From positions 62,001 to 126,000 of the forward strand of contig NZ_JENB01000014.1 of NCBI RefSeq assembly GCF_000708715.2: 64,000 bases of DNA, given 5' to 3'. The DNA is from Pseudomonas putida W15Oct28 (GTDB lineage Bacteria; Pseudomonadota; Gammaproteobacteria; Pseudomonadales; Pseudomonadaceae). A program made the translations under genes and the position numbers. The notes under the pieces are model-generated. The model worked only from the letters and a program-made list of their open reading frames with translations. It was not told the DNA's origin and searched no databases. Below, piece by piece: positions 28,460 to 36,810 of this stretch (its first letter is position 1; the number at the start of each line of letters is the position of its first letter).

Positions 28460-29724
28460 TGTACCTGCTCCGCCTTGCCCTGGCCAGCCTGGCCAACCGC
28501 CGCTTCACCGCCTTTCTCACCGCCTTTGCCATCGCCCTGTCAGTGTGCCTGCTGCTGGCGGTGGAACGCGTTCGCACCGAAGCACGCGCCAGCTTCGCCA
28601 GCACCATCAGCGGCACCGACCTCATCGTCGGCGCCCGCTCCGGCTCGGTGAACCTGCTGCTGTATTCGGTGTTCCGCATTGGCAACGCGACCAACAACAT
28701 CCGCTGGGACAGCTTCCAGCACTATGCACAGGACCCGCGAGTGAAGTGGGCGATCCCTATCTCGCTGGGCGACTCGCACCGCGGCTACAGGGTGATGGGC
28801 ACCACGACGGATTACTTCAGCCATTACCAGTACGGCCGCCGCCAGCATCTGGAACTGAGCCAGGGGCGTGAGTTTGCCAGCGACCCGTTCGAGGTGGTGC
28901 TCGGCGCTGAAGTGGCCGAGGCGTTGCACTACAAGCTGGGTGACAAGCTGGTGCTGGCCCACGGCGTGGCAGCCATCAGCCTGGTCAAGCATGACGACAA
29001 GCCGTTCACCGTGGTAGGTGTGCTCAAGCGCACCGGCACACCGGTCGACCGCACCCTGCATATCGGCCTGGGCGGTATGGAGGCCATCCATATCGACTGG
29101 CACAACGGCGTACCGGCCCGAGGGGCCGGGCGCATCAGCGCCGACCAGGCACGCACGATGGACCTGCAACCTGCCGCCATCACCGCGTTCATGCTGGGCC
29201 TGAACAACAAGATCGCGACGTTCAGCCTGCAGCGGGAGATCAACGAGTACCGCAGCGAGCCGTTGCTGGCAATCTTGCCTGGGGTAGCCCTGCAAGAGCT
29301 GTGGAGCCTGATGGGCACGGCGGAACAAGCGTTGTTCGTGGTGTCGTTGTTCGTGGTGCTGACCGGCCTGATAGGCATGCTCACGGCGATTCTTACCAGC
29401 CTCAACGAGCGCCGACGGGAGATGGCGATCTTGCGTTCGGTCGGGGCCAGGCCCTGGCATATTGCGGGGCTGCTGGTGCTGGAAGCGCTGTCACTGGCAG
29501 CGGTCGGGATCGTGGCCGGGCTTGGCTTGCTGTATGCGGGGATTGCCCTGGCGCAGGGGTACGTGCAGGCCAGCTATGGCTTGTATCTGCCATTGGCACT
29601 GCCCAGTGCTCATGAATGGACCTTGCTGGCTATCATCCTGGGGGCGGCGTTGCTGATGGGCAGCGTGCCGGCGTGGCGGGCCTATCGGCAGTCGCTGGCC
29701 GATGGTTTGTCGATCCACCTCTGA
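28459..29724 (+). CDS. FtsX/MacB-type ABC permease
   Basis: 421 residues. One N-terminal membrane segment (AFLTAFAIALSVCLLLAV, about 17-34), a periplasmic core of about 220 residues with the MacB-PCD pattern (FEVVLGAEVAEALHYKLGDK, FTVVGVLKRTGTPVDRT), and three C-terminal segments (ALFVVSLFVVLTGLIGML; ALSLAAVGIVAGLGLLYAG; TLLAIILGAALLMGSVPAW). ERRREMAILRSVGA is the coupling helix contacting the ATPase. Partner of the preceding ATPase. Topology fits a mechanotransmission complex acting on lipoproteins or periplasmic partners. Confidence 0.92.
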   Translation: MYLLRLALASLANRRFTAFLTAFAIALSVCLLLAVERVRTEARASFASTISGTDLIVGARSGSVNLLLYSVFRIGNATNNIRWDSFQHYAQDPRVKWAIPISLGDSHRGYRVMGTTTDYFSHYQYGRRQHLELSQGREFASDPFEVVLGAEVAEALHYKLGDKLVLAHGVAAISLVKHDDKPFTVVGVLKRTGTPVDRTLHIGLGGMEAIHIDWHNGVPARGAGRISADQARTMDLQPAAITAFMLGLNNKIATFSLQREINEYRSEPLLAILPGVALQELWSLMGTAEQALFVVSLFVVLTGLIGMLTAILTSLNERRREMAILRSVGARPWHIAGLLVLEALSLAAVGIVAGLGLLYAGIALAQGYVQASYGLYLPLALPSAHEWTLLAIILGAALLMGSVPAWRAYRQSLADGLSIHL

Positions 29725-29755
29725 GACCCCGTAATGATCAGAAACCTCACCGCCT

Positions 29756-29783
29756 GCTTCGCGGGCACGCCCGCTCCCACAGG
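29756..29783. repeat. Single REP element within the zinc operon
   Basis: GCTTCGCGGGCACGCCCGCT continuing to CCCACAGGG is one unpaired element, unlike most copies here. It separates the permease from the DUF3299 gene. Confidence 0.75.
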
Positions 29784-29817
29784 GTTATCCACAAGCCTCA
29801 GGCTTTTTAGAGGACCT

Positions 29818-30345
29818 ATGAAGAGGCCGGCAATGCACATGCTGCTGGCCCTGCTGTTGCTGATAGCAATGCCTCTATGGGCCGCCGAACCCAAGGAGCT
29901 GGACTGGCCCGCCCTGATCCCTGAGGGCGCCCCGGTCATTCCGCCGCAGCTGGCGCCGCTGCACGACATGTCGCAGCTCAGCAACGCCCTGTCTGCCGAG
30001 TCCGCCCCAGCCGCGCGCCAGCAAGCCCCCGACGCCCCGGTGGTGAAAAGCCTCGACGGCCAGCAGGTCAAGCTGCCTGGCTACATCGTGCCGCTGGAGG
30101 TGAGCGAAGAAGGCCGCACCACCGAATTCCTGCTGGTCCCTTACTACGGTGCGTGCATCCACGTGCCGCCCCCGCCGTCGAACCAGATCGTGCATATTTT
30201 CAGCGAGATGGGCGTGCGCGTCGAAGACCTGTACCAGCCCTACTGGATCGAGGGAAAGATGCAGGTTAGAGCCTCCAGCAGCGAACTGGCCGACGCCGGC
30301 TACCAGATGGAAGCCGAGAAAATATACGTTTATGAGCTGAGATGA
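29818..30345 (+). CDS. DUF3299 lipoprotein-like/periplasmic protein of the zinc operon
   Basis: 175 residues with a signal peptide (about 1-23, LLIAMPLWAAEP). The conserved DUF3299 core is present: KLPGYIVPLEVSEEG, LLVPYYGACIHVPPPPSNQI and YWIEGKMQV. Function is unknown; the one Cys in GACIHVP could bind metal. The start at 29818 has GAGG five bases upstream. It sits behind the ZrgA-ABC-permease genes as in the P. aeruginosa PA4063-PA4066 operon, so a part in the Zur-controlled zinc response is inferred from context. Confidence 0.8.
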   Translation: MKRPAMHMLLALLLLIAMPLWAAEPKELDWPALIPEGAPVIPPQLAPLHDMSQLSNALSAESAPAARQQAPDAPVVKSLDGQQVKLPGYIVPLEVSEEGRTTEFLLVPYYGACIHVPPPPSNQIVHIFSEMGVRVEDLYQPYWIEGKMQVRASSSELADAGYQMEAEKIYVYELR

Positions 30346-30375
30346 GAACTGTTTCGAATTCGTGAAGACGCTTCT

Positions 30376-30424
30376 TTGAGCTGGGTCAAACTTTCTGTTT
30401 AAACAGCTCCGTACCATTGGACTA
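30376..30424 (+). promoter_or_regulatory. Anr/FNR-type promoter for ompW
   Basis: TTGAGCTGGGTCAA at 30376-30389 matches the Anr/FNR site TTGAT-N4-ATCAA with half-sites in register. A -10 box TACCAT occupies 30412-30417, putting the start near 30424; the Anr site is then centred at -41.5, the class II activating position. Confidence 0.65.
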
Positions 30425-30454
30425 CTCAATTAATAACGTCCTTTGGGAGCTTCC

Positions 30455-31138
30455 ATGAACAAGTCCTTGCTCGGCGCCTCGCTTGTGGCCCTTGCGCTCG
30501 CCGCCCCTGCCGCCCACGCCTATCAGGCGGGGGACATGATCCTGCGCGCAGGCGCCATCACCACCGCCCCGAACGAAAGCAGCGGCGACCTGAAGTTCGA
30601 CGGCAACAAGGTGGCGGGCACCAAGGCGACCCTGGACAGCGACACCCAGCTGGGCCTGACCTTTGCCTACATGCTCACCGACCACATCGGCCTGGAGCTG
30701 CTGGCAGCCACCCCGTTCAAGCACACCGTCGGCGTAAAAGGCCTGGGCGGCGGGCTGGACGGCAAACTGGCAGACATCAAGCAACTGCCACCGACCCTGT
30801 CGCTGCAGTACTACCCGATGGAGCCGAATTCACGCTTCCAGCCGTATGCCGGCGTGGGTATCAACTACACCCTGTTCTTTGACGAAGACCTGAGCAGCGC
30901 ACGCAAGCAACAAGGCTTCAGCAACCTCAAGCTGCAGGATTCGGTAGGTATTGCCGGCCAACTGGGCATGGACTACATGCTGACCGACAACCTGCTGGTC
31001 AACGCCTCGGTGTGGTACGTCGACATCGACACCAAAGCCAGCGTCAACGGCCCGACCGCGCTGGGCTACAGCAAGACCAAGGTCGACGTCGAAGTCGACC
31101 CGTGGGTATACATGGTCGGCCTTGGCTACAAGTTCTGA
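30455..31138 (+). CDS. ompW: Outer-membrane protein OmpW
   Basis: 227 residues. A signal peptide (about 1-22, APAAHAYQAG) leads into an eight-stranded barrel: GDMILRAGAITTAPNESSG, LGLTFAYMLTDHIGLELLAA, LPPTLSLQYYPM, FQPYAGVGINYTLFF, and the last strand VYMVGLGYKF ending in Phe. OmpW proteins bind or pass small hydrophobic molecules and are often raised at low oxygen. Start at ATG 30455 with GGGAG upstream. An Anr-type site ahead suggests oxygen control. Its 3' end overlaps the convergent MFS gene by 13 bases. Confidence 0.93.
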   Translation: MNKSLLGASLVALALAAPAAHAYQAGDMILRAGAITTAPNESSGDLKFDGNKVAGTKATLDSDTQLGLTFAYMLTDHIGLELLAATPFKHTVGVKGLGGGLDGKLADIKQLPPTLSLQYYPMEPNSRFQPYAGVGINYTLFFDEDLSSARKQQGFSNLKLQDSVGIAGQLGMDYMLTDNLLVNASVWYVDIDTKASVNGPTALGYSKTKVDVEVDPWVYMVGLGYKF

Positions 31139-32331
31139 CCTGAACACTGCAGGGCGGCTTCGGCCGCCCTCGCGCGTTGCAGCCATAGCCAGTAGCCCAG
31201 CGCTGCCGCGCTGATGAGCATGCCAAGCCCACACACCGCAGCCCAGCCCCAATGGGCATGCACCCAACTCGCAAGCACCGCCCCCAGCCCGCTGCCAAGC
31301 GAATAGCAGCACATGTAGGCACCGATCAAGCGGCTGGCCATGGCGCCACGCCCTGCCAGCAACAGCGTCTGGTTGGTGACATGCACCGCCTGCACGGCAA
31401 AGTCCAGCATCAGCACACCTAGCACAAAGGCTATCAGCGACTGCCCGACAAAGGCCGTGGGCAACCACGACAGCGTCAGCAGCGCCAGCGCCAGCCCGGT
31501 GGTGCGCTCTCCCAGCCCCAGGTCGGCCAAGCGACCGGCGCGCGCTGCTGCCAAAGTCCCCGCAACCCCTGCCAGGCCGAACAGGCCAATCTCGGTATGG
31601 CTCAACGCCAATGGCGCAGCGCTGAGGGGCATGACCATGGTGCTCCACAGCACACTGAATGCGGCGAAGATCAAGACGCCAAACACGCCGCGCTGGCGCA
31701 ACAGCCTGTCTTCCCGGAACAAACGGAACTGGGACACGATCAGCGCCCGGTAGCCAGGCCGGTGTGCTAGCGGCTGCCCGCCGGGCAGGCTGCGCCACAG
31801 CACAAGGGCTAGCAACATAAGCAGCCCTGCGGCAACCAGATACACACTGCGCCAACCGGCCAGGTCAGCAAGCCCGCCGGCCACCAGGCGCGCCAATAGA
31901 ATCCCCAGCACCACGCCACTGGTGACGGTGCCCACGGCCTGCCCTTGCTGACCGGGCGAGGCCAGGCTGGCCGCATGCGCCACCATTATCTGCACCATGA
32001 CGGCCATCAACCCGGTGGTGGCCAAGGCCAACAGCAACATCGCCCAGTTGGGCGCCATGCCGACACCGACCAGCGCCAGGGCCGAGAACAGCAACTGGAC
32101 CAGCAACAGGCGTTTGCGATCGATCAGGTCCCCCAGTGGCACGATCAGCAGCAGCCCCAGGGCATAACCTGCCTGGGTCGCGCCGACTACCCAGCCAATC
32201 TGCTGCTGCGCCACACCCAGGTCGGCGGCCATCGATTCAAGCAAAGGTTGAGCGAAGTACACCGTCGCCACCGCCATGGCGCTGGTGATGGCAAGCAGCA
32301 GGGTTATGCCGCGGGTCAGCGCAGATGTCAT
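31126..32331 (-). CDS. MFS drug/metabolite exporter (DHA1-like)
   Basis: 401 residues with 12 predicted membrane helices. The MFS motif between helices 2 and 3 reads GDLIDRKRLLLVQ, and GVVLGILLARLVAGGLAD in helix 5 resembles exporter motif C. The N-terminus TRGITLLLAITSAMAVATVY matches the YgaY/YfhI-like group of drug-proton antiporters. It is divergent from an HxlR-family regulator gene, and the 100-base gap holds two inverted repeats, so its expression is probably controlled by that regulator. Substrate unknown. Its last codons lie within the 3' end of ompW on the other strand. Confidence 0.9.
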   Translation of the reverse strand: MTSALTRGITLLLAITSAMAVATVYFAQPLLESMAADLGVAQQQIGWVVGATQAGYALGLLLIVPLGDLIDRKRLLLVQLLFSALALVGVGMAPNWAMLLLALATTGLMAVMVQIMVAHAASLASPGQQGQAVGTVTSGVVLGILLARLVAGGLADLAGWRSVYLVAAGLLMLLALVLWRSLPGGQPLAHRPGYRALIVSQFRLFREDRLLRQRGVFGVLIFAAFSVLWSTMVMPLSAAPLALSHTEIGLFGLAGVAGTLAAARAGRLADLGLGERTTGLALALLTLSWLPTAFVGQSLIAFVLGVLMLDFAVQAVHVTNQTLLLAGRGAMASRLIGAYMCCYSLGSGLGAVLASWVHAHWGWAAVCGLGMLISAAALGYWLWLQRARAAEAALQCSGQNL

Positions 32332-32349
32332 CTCTAGGCCTCGTGAAGT

Positions 32350-32408
32350 TGGTTTCGATTTGAAACCACTTCTGGCTATTTGGCAAATGTGGTTTTAATC
32401 TGCAACCA
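32350..32408. promoter_or_regulatory. Two matching inverted repeats between MFS and HxlR genes (operators)
   Basis: TGGTTTCGATTTGAAACCA at 32350-32368 has seven-base perfect arms, and TGGTTTTAATCTGCAACCA at 32390-32408 repeats the outer arms TGGTT/AACCA. The two start exactly 40 bases apart. HxlR regulators bind such sites as dimers, so these are likely its operators for both divergent genes. Confidence 0.65.
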
Positions 32409-32431
32409 GACATTCAGGACAGGCCTACACC

Positions 32432-32875
32432 ATGCTCGATGAAAACAATGCGCAATGCCCCGTGGCCCGAGCCTTGGAGGTATTGGGTGATCGCTGGGCG
32501 CTGATGATCCTGCGCGATGCCTTTGACGGCCTGCGGCGCTTCAGTGAATTTCAGAAGAACCTGGGGCTGGCGAAGAACATCCTCGCCTCACGGCTCAAGC
32601 TGTTGGTGGAAAGCGGGTTGCTGATGACACAGCCGGCTTCGGATGGCAGTGCCTACAAGGAATATGTGCTGACCGAGAAAGGGCGGTCGGTGTTTCCGGT
32701 GGTGGTTGGCTTGAGGCAGTGGGGGGAGCGGTATCTGTTTGAAGCGGGTGAGGCGCATTCGGAGTTGGTGGAGGGTGCTACGGGGCAGGCGCTTGAGACA
32801 TTGCAGGTGCGGGCTGTGGATGGGCGGGTACTCGGGGCCGAAGATTGCCTGCGCAGAGTTGTGCGGCATGGGTGA
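32432..32875 (+). CDS. HxlR-family transcriptional regulator
   Basis: 147 residues. The HxlR winged helix is clear: CPVARALEVLGDRWALMILR at the start (with the N-terminal Cys common in redox- or electrophile-sensing members), RRFSEFQKNLGLAKNILASR as recognition helix, LKLLVESGLLMT, and YVLTEKGRSVFPVV in the wing. An extra C-terminal stretch of about 40 residues follows. It is divergent from an MFS exporter and two inverted repeats lie between, so it probably represses itself and the exporter. Inducer unknown. Confidence 0.9.
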   Translation: MLDENNAQCPVARALEVLGDRWALMILRDAFDGLRRFSEFQKNLGLAKNILASRLKLLVESGLLMTQPASDGSAYKEYVLTEKGRSVFPVVVGLRQWGERYLFEAGEAHSELVEGATGQALETLQVRAVDGRVLGAEDCLRRVVRHG

Positions 32876-32880
32876 TTTTT

Positions 32881-32986
32881 AGGGCTGCTGCGCAGCCCAT
32901 CGCGACACAAGGCCGCTCCTACAAGGACCGCGCAAGGCCTATGTGGGAGCGGCCTTGCGTCGCGAAAGGGGCGCAACGCGCCCCCA
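32881..32986. repeat. REP pair after the HxlR gene
   Basis: CGCAGCCCATCGCGACACAA with GGCCGCTCCTAC, then the inverse TGTGGGAGCGGCCTTGCGTC from 32943 and a gcgcaacgcgcccc stem. It mixes the two sequence families: the second arm starts with GTGGGAGCGG yet carries the CTTGCGTCGCGA core. Confidence 0.8.
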
Positions 32987-32991
32987 GGGGT

Positions 32992-33924
32992 TCAGCCTTT
33001 ACCGAGAAGCTTGGCCAGGCCCTCGACCATCGGCGTCGCCTGCGGAAACTCGAACCGCGCCAGCAACCGCTGGTTGTCCGCCCGCGAATGGCGAATATCA
33101 CCCGAACGTGCCGCCACATGGCTGATCGCCGGCAAGCTGCCCACCACCTTCTCCAGCGCCACCAGCAACTGGTTCAACGAAGTGGCCTGGTTCAAGCCGA
33201 TATTCACCGCCCCCTCCTCGACCTGCGGCTGCTCCAGCGCCTGCACCATCACCTGCACCAGGTCGCCCACGTAAAGGAAGTCGCGGGTCTGCTCGCCATC
33301 GCCGAAAATGGTGATCGGCAAGCCCTGCACTGCCCGCTCGCAGAAGATGCTGATGACCCCGGAATACGGCGAGGACGGGTCCTGGCGTGGCCCGAAGATA
33401 TTGAAGAAGCGGAACACCACCGGCTCCAGGCCATGCTGACGACGGTAGAAGTCCAGGTACTGCTCACTGGCCAGCTTGTCCACGGCATAGGGCGTCAGCG
33501 GCGCCTTGGGCGTGTCTTCGGCAATCGACTCACCCTCGCCATTATTGCCGTACACGGCCGCACTGGAGGCGAACAGCACCCGGCGCAGGCCATGCACACG
33601 CATGGCTTCGCACACGTTGAGGGTGCCAATGAAGTTGCTTTGATGGGTACGCACCGGGTCTTCGACCGAGGCCTGCACCGAGGCCACCGCCGCCAGGTGC
33701 ACCACGGCACTGCAGCCTGCCGCAGCCTGGGTAACCAGCCCGGCGTCGGCGACATCGCCTTCGATCAGTTCCAGCCGTGGGTGGTCAACCTGCAGGTTGC
33801 TGCGCCGGCCGGTGGAGAAGTCGTCGAGAATGCGTACGGCGTAGCCTTTGTCCAACAACGCATCGCACAGGTGGGAGCCAATGAAGCCGGCACCGCCGGT
33901 GATCAGGATGGGGGCGTCAGCCAT
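32992..33924 (-). CDS. NAD-dependent sugar-nucleotide epimerase/dehydratase (SDR)
   Basis: 310 residues from ATG 33924. An extended SDR: NAD-binding ILITGGAGFIGSHLCDALL near residue 5, DDFSTGRRSNL, SSAAVYG with active-site Ser, and the catalytic Tyr-Lys pair in TPYAVDKLASEQYL. RFFNIFGPRQDPSSPYSGV binds the sugar nucleotide. Closest in pattern to UDP-glucose/UDP-glucuronate 4-epimerases. The start overlaps the stop of the RmlD-like gene by eight bases, so the two are co-translated. Likely supplies activated sugars for cell-surface glycans; the exact sugar is not decided by sequence. Confidence 0.9.
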   Translation of the reverse strand: MADAPILITGGAGFIGSHLCDALLDKGYAVRILDDFSTGRRSNLQVDHPRLELIEGDVADAGLVTQAAAGCSAVVHLAAVASVQASVEDPVRTHQSNFIGTLNVCEAMRVHGLRRVLFASSAAVYGNNGEGESIAEDTPKAPLTPYAVDKLASEQYLDFYRRQHGLEPVVFRFFNIFGPRQDPSSPYSGVISIFCERAVQGLPITIFGDGEQTRDFLYVGDLVQVMVQALEQPQVEEGAVNIGLNQATSLNQLLVALEKVVGSLPAISHVAARSGDIRHSRADNQRLLARFEFPQATPMVEGLAKLLGKG

Positions 33925-34801
33925 GGCGGTAGAACCGGTCCAGTAGAGGCGGCAGGCCGGCGCGCCAGGCGCGCGGCTTGATGCCGAAGGTATGAAGGAT
34001 TTTCTTGCAGGCCAGTACCGCATGCTGCGGCTCTTCGCTGGCATCCGGCCGTGCGGCATGGGCCTGCGGCGTCGGCGCTTGCACGGCCAGCTGGCGGTAC
34101 TGGCCTGCTTCGGTAAGGATCGCCTGGCCCAGCGCCAGCGGCGTGGTCGCCTCGTTGCCGGCGTAATGGTATGTGCCCCACAGCGGCGCACTGCAATCGA
34201 GTTGCTTGAGCACCGACAGGATCACCCGGGCGGCATCGTCGACCGGTGTCGGGTTGCCACGCCGGTCATCGGCCAGCAGCAGCTCTTGCGGTTGCTCGGC
34301 ACGGGTCAGGAAGCGGCCCAGCGACCCATCGATGCTCTCGTCGAGCAACCAGCCGAAGCGCAGCAGCACATGCTGCGGGCAGGTTGCGCGCACACTCTGT
34401 TCGATGCGCCACAAGGCCTGGCCACGCAGGCCCAGCGGCACAGGCTCGTCCTTTTCGCTGTAGGCGGTGGCCCGCGAACCATCGAATACCCGGTAGCTGG
34501 ATGGCTGCACCAGGGTGATCTGGTGGTGCTGGCACAGTTCTGCCAACCGCTCCACTGCCCGCTCCTGTTGAGCCAGGCGTTGCTCGCTGACCGACTCGGC
34601 CTGGAACCAGTCGAAGTAATAGGCCAGGTTGACCAAAGCGTCGGGGCGGTGATCGTCGAGCAACTGAGTGAGGTTGGCCGGCGTCCAGCCGTTCTCGGGC
34701 GGGCGCGGTGCCAGGAAAGCAATGTCCTCCTCGGCCCCAAGACGAATCAGCGCTTGCCCGAGGGCATTGCCACCACCCAACAGCATTAGGCGCATACGCA
34801 T
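33917..34801 (-). CDS. RmlD-like SDR protein (dTDP-4-dehydrorhamnose reductase family)
   Basis: 294 residues from ATG 34801; ATG 34795 two codons on is equally possible, and no strong ribosome site decides. The N-terminal LMLLGGGNALGQALIRLG is a Rossmann glycine motif, then ALVNLAYYFDWF, VQPSSYRVFDGSRATAYSE in place of the usual SDYVFDG, and the C-terminal GRFLTRAEQPQELLLADDRR. The catalytic Tyr-x3-Lys is not seen where RmlD has it (LRGQALWRIEQSV), so it may bind a sugar nucleotide without the classical reduction. Pairs with the downstream epimerase. Confidence 0.8.
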   Translation of the reverse strand: MRMRLMLLGGGNALGQALIRLGAEEDIAFLAPRPPENGWTPANLTQLLDDHRPDALVNLAYYFDWFQAESVSEQRLAQQERAVERLAELCQHHQITLVQPSSYRVFDGSRATAYSEKDEPVPLGLRGQALWRIEQSVRATCPQHVLLRFGWLLDESIDGSLGRFLTRAEQPQELLLADDRRGNPTPVDDAARVILSVLKQLDCSAPLWGTYHYAGNEATTPLALGQAILTEAGQYRQLAVQAPTPQAHAARPDASEEPQHAVLACKKILHTFGIKPRAWRAGLPPLLDRFYRHG

Positions 34802-35064
34802 AGAGTCAGCAGATCCGGAGAGGTTGATGAAGGAAAGGGGCCATTTTGCGGTTTCCTGCCCGGGAAGTCCAACATCGAGCCTCGTCAAGGCCTCAGGGGG
34901 GCGTGGATCTGAAGGTTCACTGCACGACATAGCCCCGCAGAGAAATATCCTACGACGCACCAGGAAAGAGCTGACTTCCCCGCAGAGACGTAACTGCATT
35001 GAATAGTTGACTCTCTTGCTTGCCAGCCGGGGAGCTTCCTCACAATAAGTACAAGGAACGTTCA

Positions 35065-35995
35065 ATGTCTCATCCCGAAGCCGCTTACCTGGATTTTTGC
35101 CCGGAACAAAGTCGGTCCATAGCCCTTGCAAGTCAAACCATTGCGGACTTGGGCGGACCGGAAGCCAAAGGGGCAGCATTTCAAGCTCGCGCCTTCGCCG
35201 ATCAGCTCGAAAAAGGCTTGGGTGAAAAACAACGTTCGCTGCTGCAGCGCTTCAACGAAGGCAACGTGTCAACCTTGATGTTCAGGCAAATGCCTTGTGC
35301 CGACGAGCCGATACCTGAACACCTACCCGATATCTACGACCTGGCGCAAAGCCCCCGCTGCCTATACCTCGCTTCACGAAATCAACTGCTGCTGGAACTC
35401 GCGCGTCATCGCAGTTTCGCTTTTGATATCGACAATGAAGGCAAACAGGTCCGCCTGGTTGGTAACTTCAAGGGAGGTGGCCGTATCCCACGCCCCAACG
35501 AAGCACCCTGCCTGGCAGTGGAAACCAGCTCACATGCCGGCTTGTACTTGGGACCGCACACTGAAGCCCCGTACAACTGCTCAACAATCTCCAGCAACGG
35601 TCACTCCCCGGCCCCCTCCGCGCTAATCCTCAGTGCGCGCTGGAATCCCGCCAATGAGCCTACGCATGTTTTCCCGCTCCGGGAAATCATCGAATGCTTG
35701 AGCAGCCTGGATACACTTGCGCTGACTTCAAGGTCTTTCGACTTCACGCGCAGTGACTGTTTCGCTAAAGGCAAGGGCAATGCGGGTAAAGAAGTTTCAA
35801 TACTTCAGTTCGAGCCCAATGGTGGTTTCGTTCGTCCTCCAGCCCGATAGCGCATTGTTGATCAACAACAGCCGAGCCTTGCACGGTCGCGACAGGGTTC
35901 AGGACAACCGGCGCCTGCTCATCCGTCAATTCGGATACTCCCCCTTCGCGGAACCGCTGGTTCTCGTTGAAGACCCGCTTCTGGTTCGTGGTTAA
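35065..35995 (+). pseudogene. TauD/clavaminate-synthase-like 2-oxoglutarate dioxygenase, frame-broken
   Basis: The first frame (35065-35850) reads 261 residues with the iron ligands HTE at residues 165-167 (GPHTEAPYN), then stops. The distal His/Arg part, LLINNSRALHGRDR, is in the next frame and ends at 35995. Joining needs a shift from frame 1 to frame 2 between about 35753 and 35848. From the first His to the distal His there are 108 codons plus one base, about 20-25 codons fewer than I expect for AsnO- or clavaminate-synthase-like enzymes, so an internal deletion is more likely than a single-base error. An intact relative would hydroxylate an amino acid or small peptide. AAGGA lies seven bases before the ATG. 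AT-richer than neighbours. Confidence 0.75.
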
Positions 35996-36010
35996 TCACT
36001 GAGAAAAACG

Positions 36011-36802
36011 ATGATCGAATTCGATTTGACGCTTGTTCTGATACTCGCGCTGGTCGCACTCATGGCCGGCTTTTTCGATGCGATCGCCGGAGGCGGAGGC
36101 TTGATCACGCTCCCAGTGCTTTTTATCGCCGGTATAGAGCCCTTGGCAGCTATTGCCACCAATAAATTCCAAGCTGCTTCGGCTACCGTTTCAGCTACAT
36201 GCGCTTTCGCCCGAAAAGGCATGATCGACTGGAGGCGAGGCAGCCCGATGGCGGTCATGTCGTTTATCGGAGGGGCTCTAGGGGCCTTGTCTATAACCTA
36301 CGTGCCCAAAAGCCTTTTGCAGGCATGTGTCCCACCTTTGCTGATCCTGATAGCCATTTACTTTGCCTTTAGTCCAAAGCCGAATGAGCAAGCCCGCAAG
36401 GCGAAGTTATCGTCTAGCCTGTTCTGCGTAACGGTTGCGCCAATCATTGGGTTTTATGATGGTATCTTCGGCCCTGGCGTCGGCTCATTCTTCATGCTGG
36501 CCTGCGTAGTTCTACTAGGCCAACAGCTGATACAAGCCGTCTGCACCAGCAAGCTTTTGAACGCAGCCTGCAACCTGGGCGCGTTGTCAGTCTTTTTAGT
36601 CAGCGGAGCGATCATCTGGCCGCTGGCGCTGGCAATGGCGATTGCCGCCTTTCTGGGCGCACAATTAGGTGCGCGCTGCGCAGTTCGTTTCGGCTCTCGC
36701 CTCATAAAGCCGCTGCTGGTCAGCGTCTGCATCATCATGGCATTCAAACTACTGCTCGACACGGGCAATCCATTCGGCGAATGGCTCGATCAGTTTTTCT
36801 AG
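36011..36802 (+). CDS. TSUP-family (TauE/SafE-like) membrane permease
   Basis: 263 residues, about eight membrane helices. The family repeat is visible at the start, ALMAGFFDAIAGGGGLITLP, with IATNKFQAASATVSA, and again in the second half, VAPIIGFYDGIFGPGVGSFF. TSUP proteins move sulfonates, sulfite or other organic anions across the inner membrane. It begins 16 bases after the broken dioxygenase and ends just before a hydrolase gene, so the three form one transcription unit in AT-rich DNA (28 of 60 G/C at 36121-36180). Substrate unknown; export of a hydroxylated amino acid product is speculative. Confidence 0.9.
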   Translation: MIEFDLTLVLILALVALMAGFFDAIAGGGGLITLPVLFIAGIEPLAAIATNKFQAASATVSATCAFARKGMIDWRRGSPMAVMSFIGGALGALSITYVPKSLLQACVPPLLILIAIYFAFSPKPNEQARKAKLSSSLFCVTVAPIIGFYDGIFGPGVGSFFMLACVVLLGQQLIQAVCTSKLLNAACNLGALSVFLVSGAIIWPLALAMAIAAFLGAQLGARCAVRFGSRLIKPLLVSVCIIMAFKLLLDTGNPFGEWLDQFF

Positions 36803-36810
36803 AGGGCGGC

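Noticed and set aside
34802..35179. N-terminal extension of the RmlD-like protein
   Set aside because: The Rossmann motif must be close to the N-terminus; the extension has no family resemblance and runs antisense into the dioxygenase gene.
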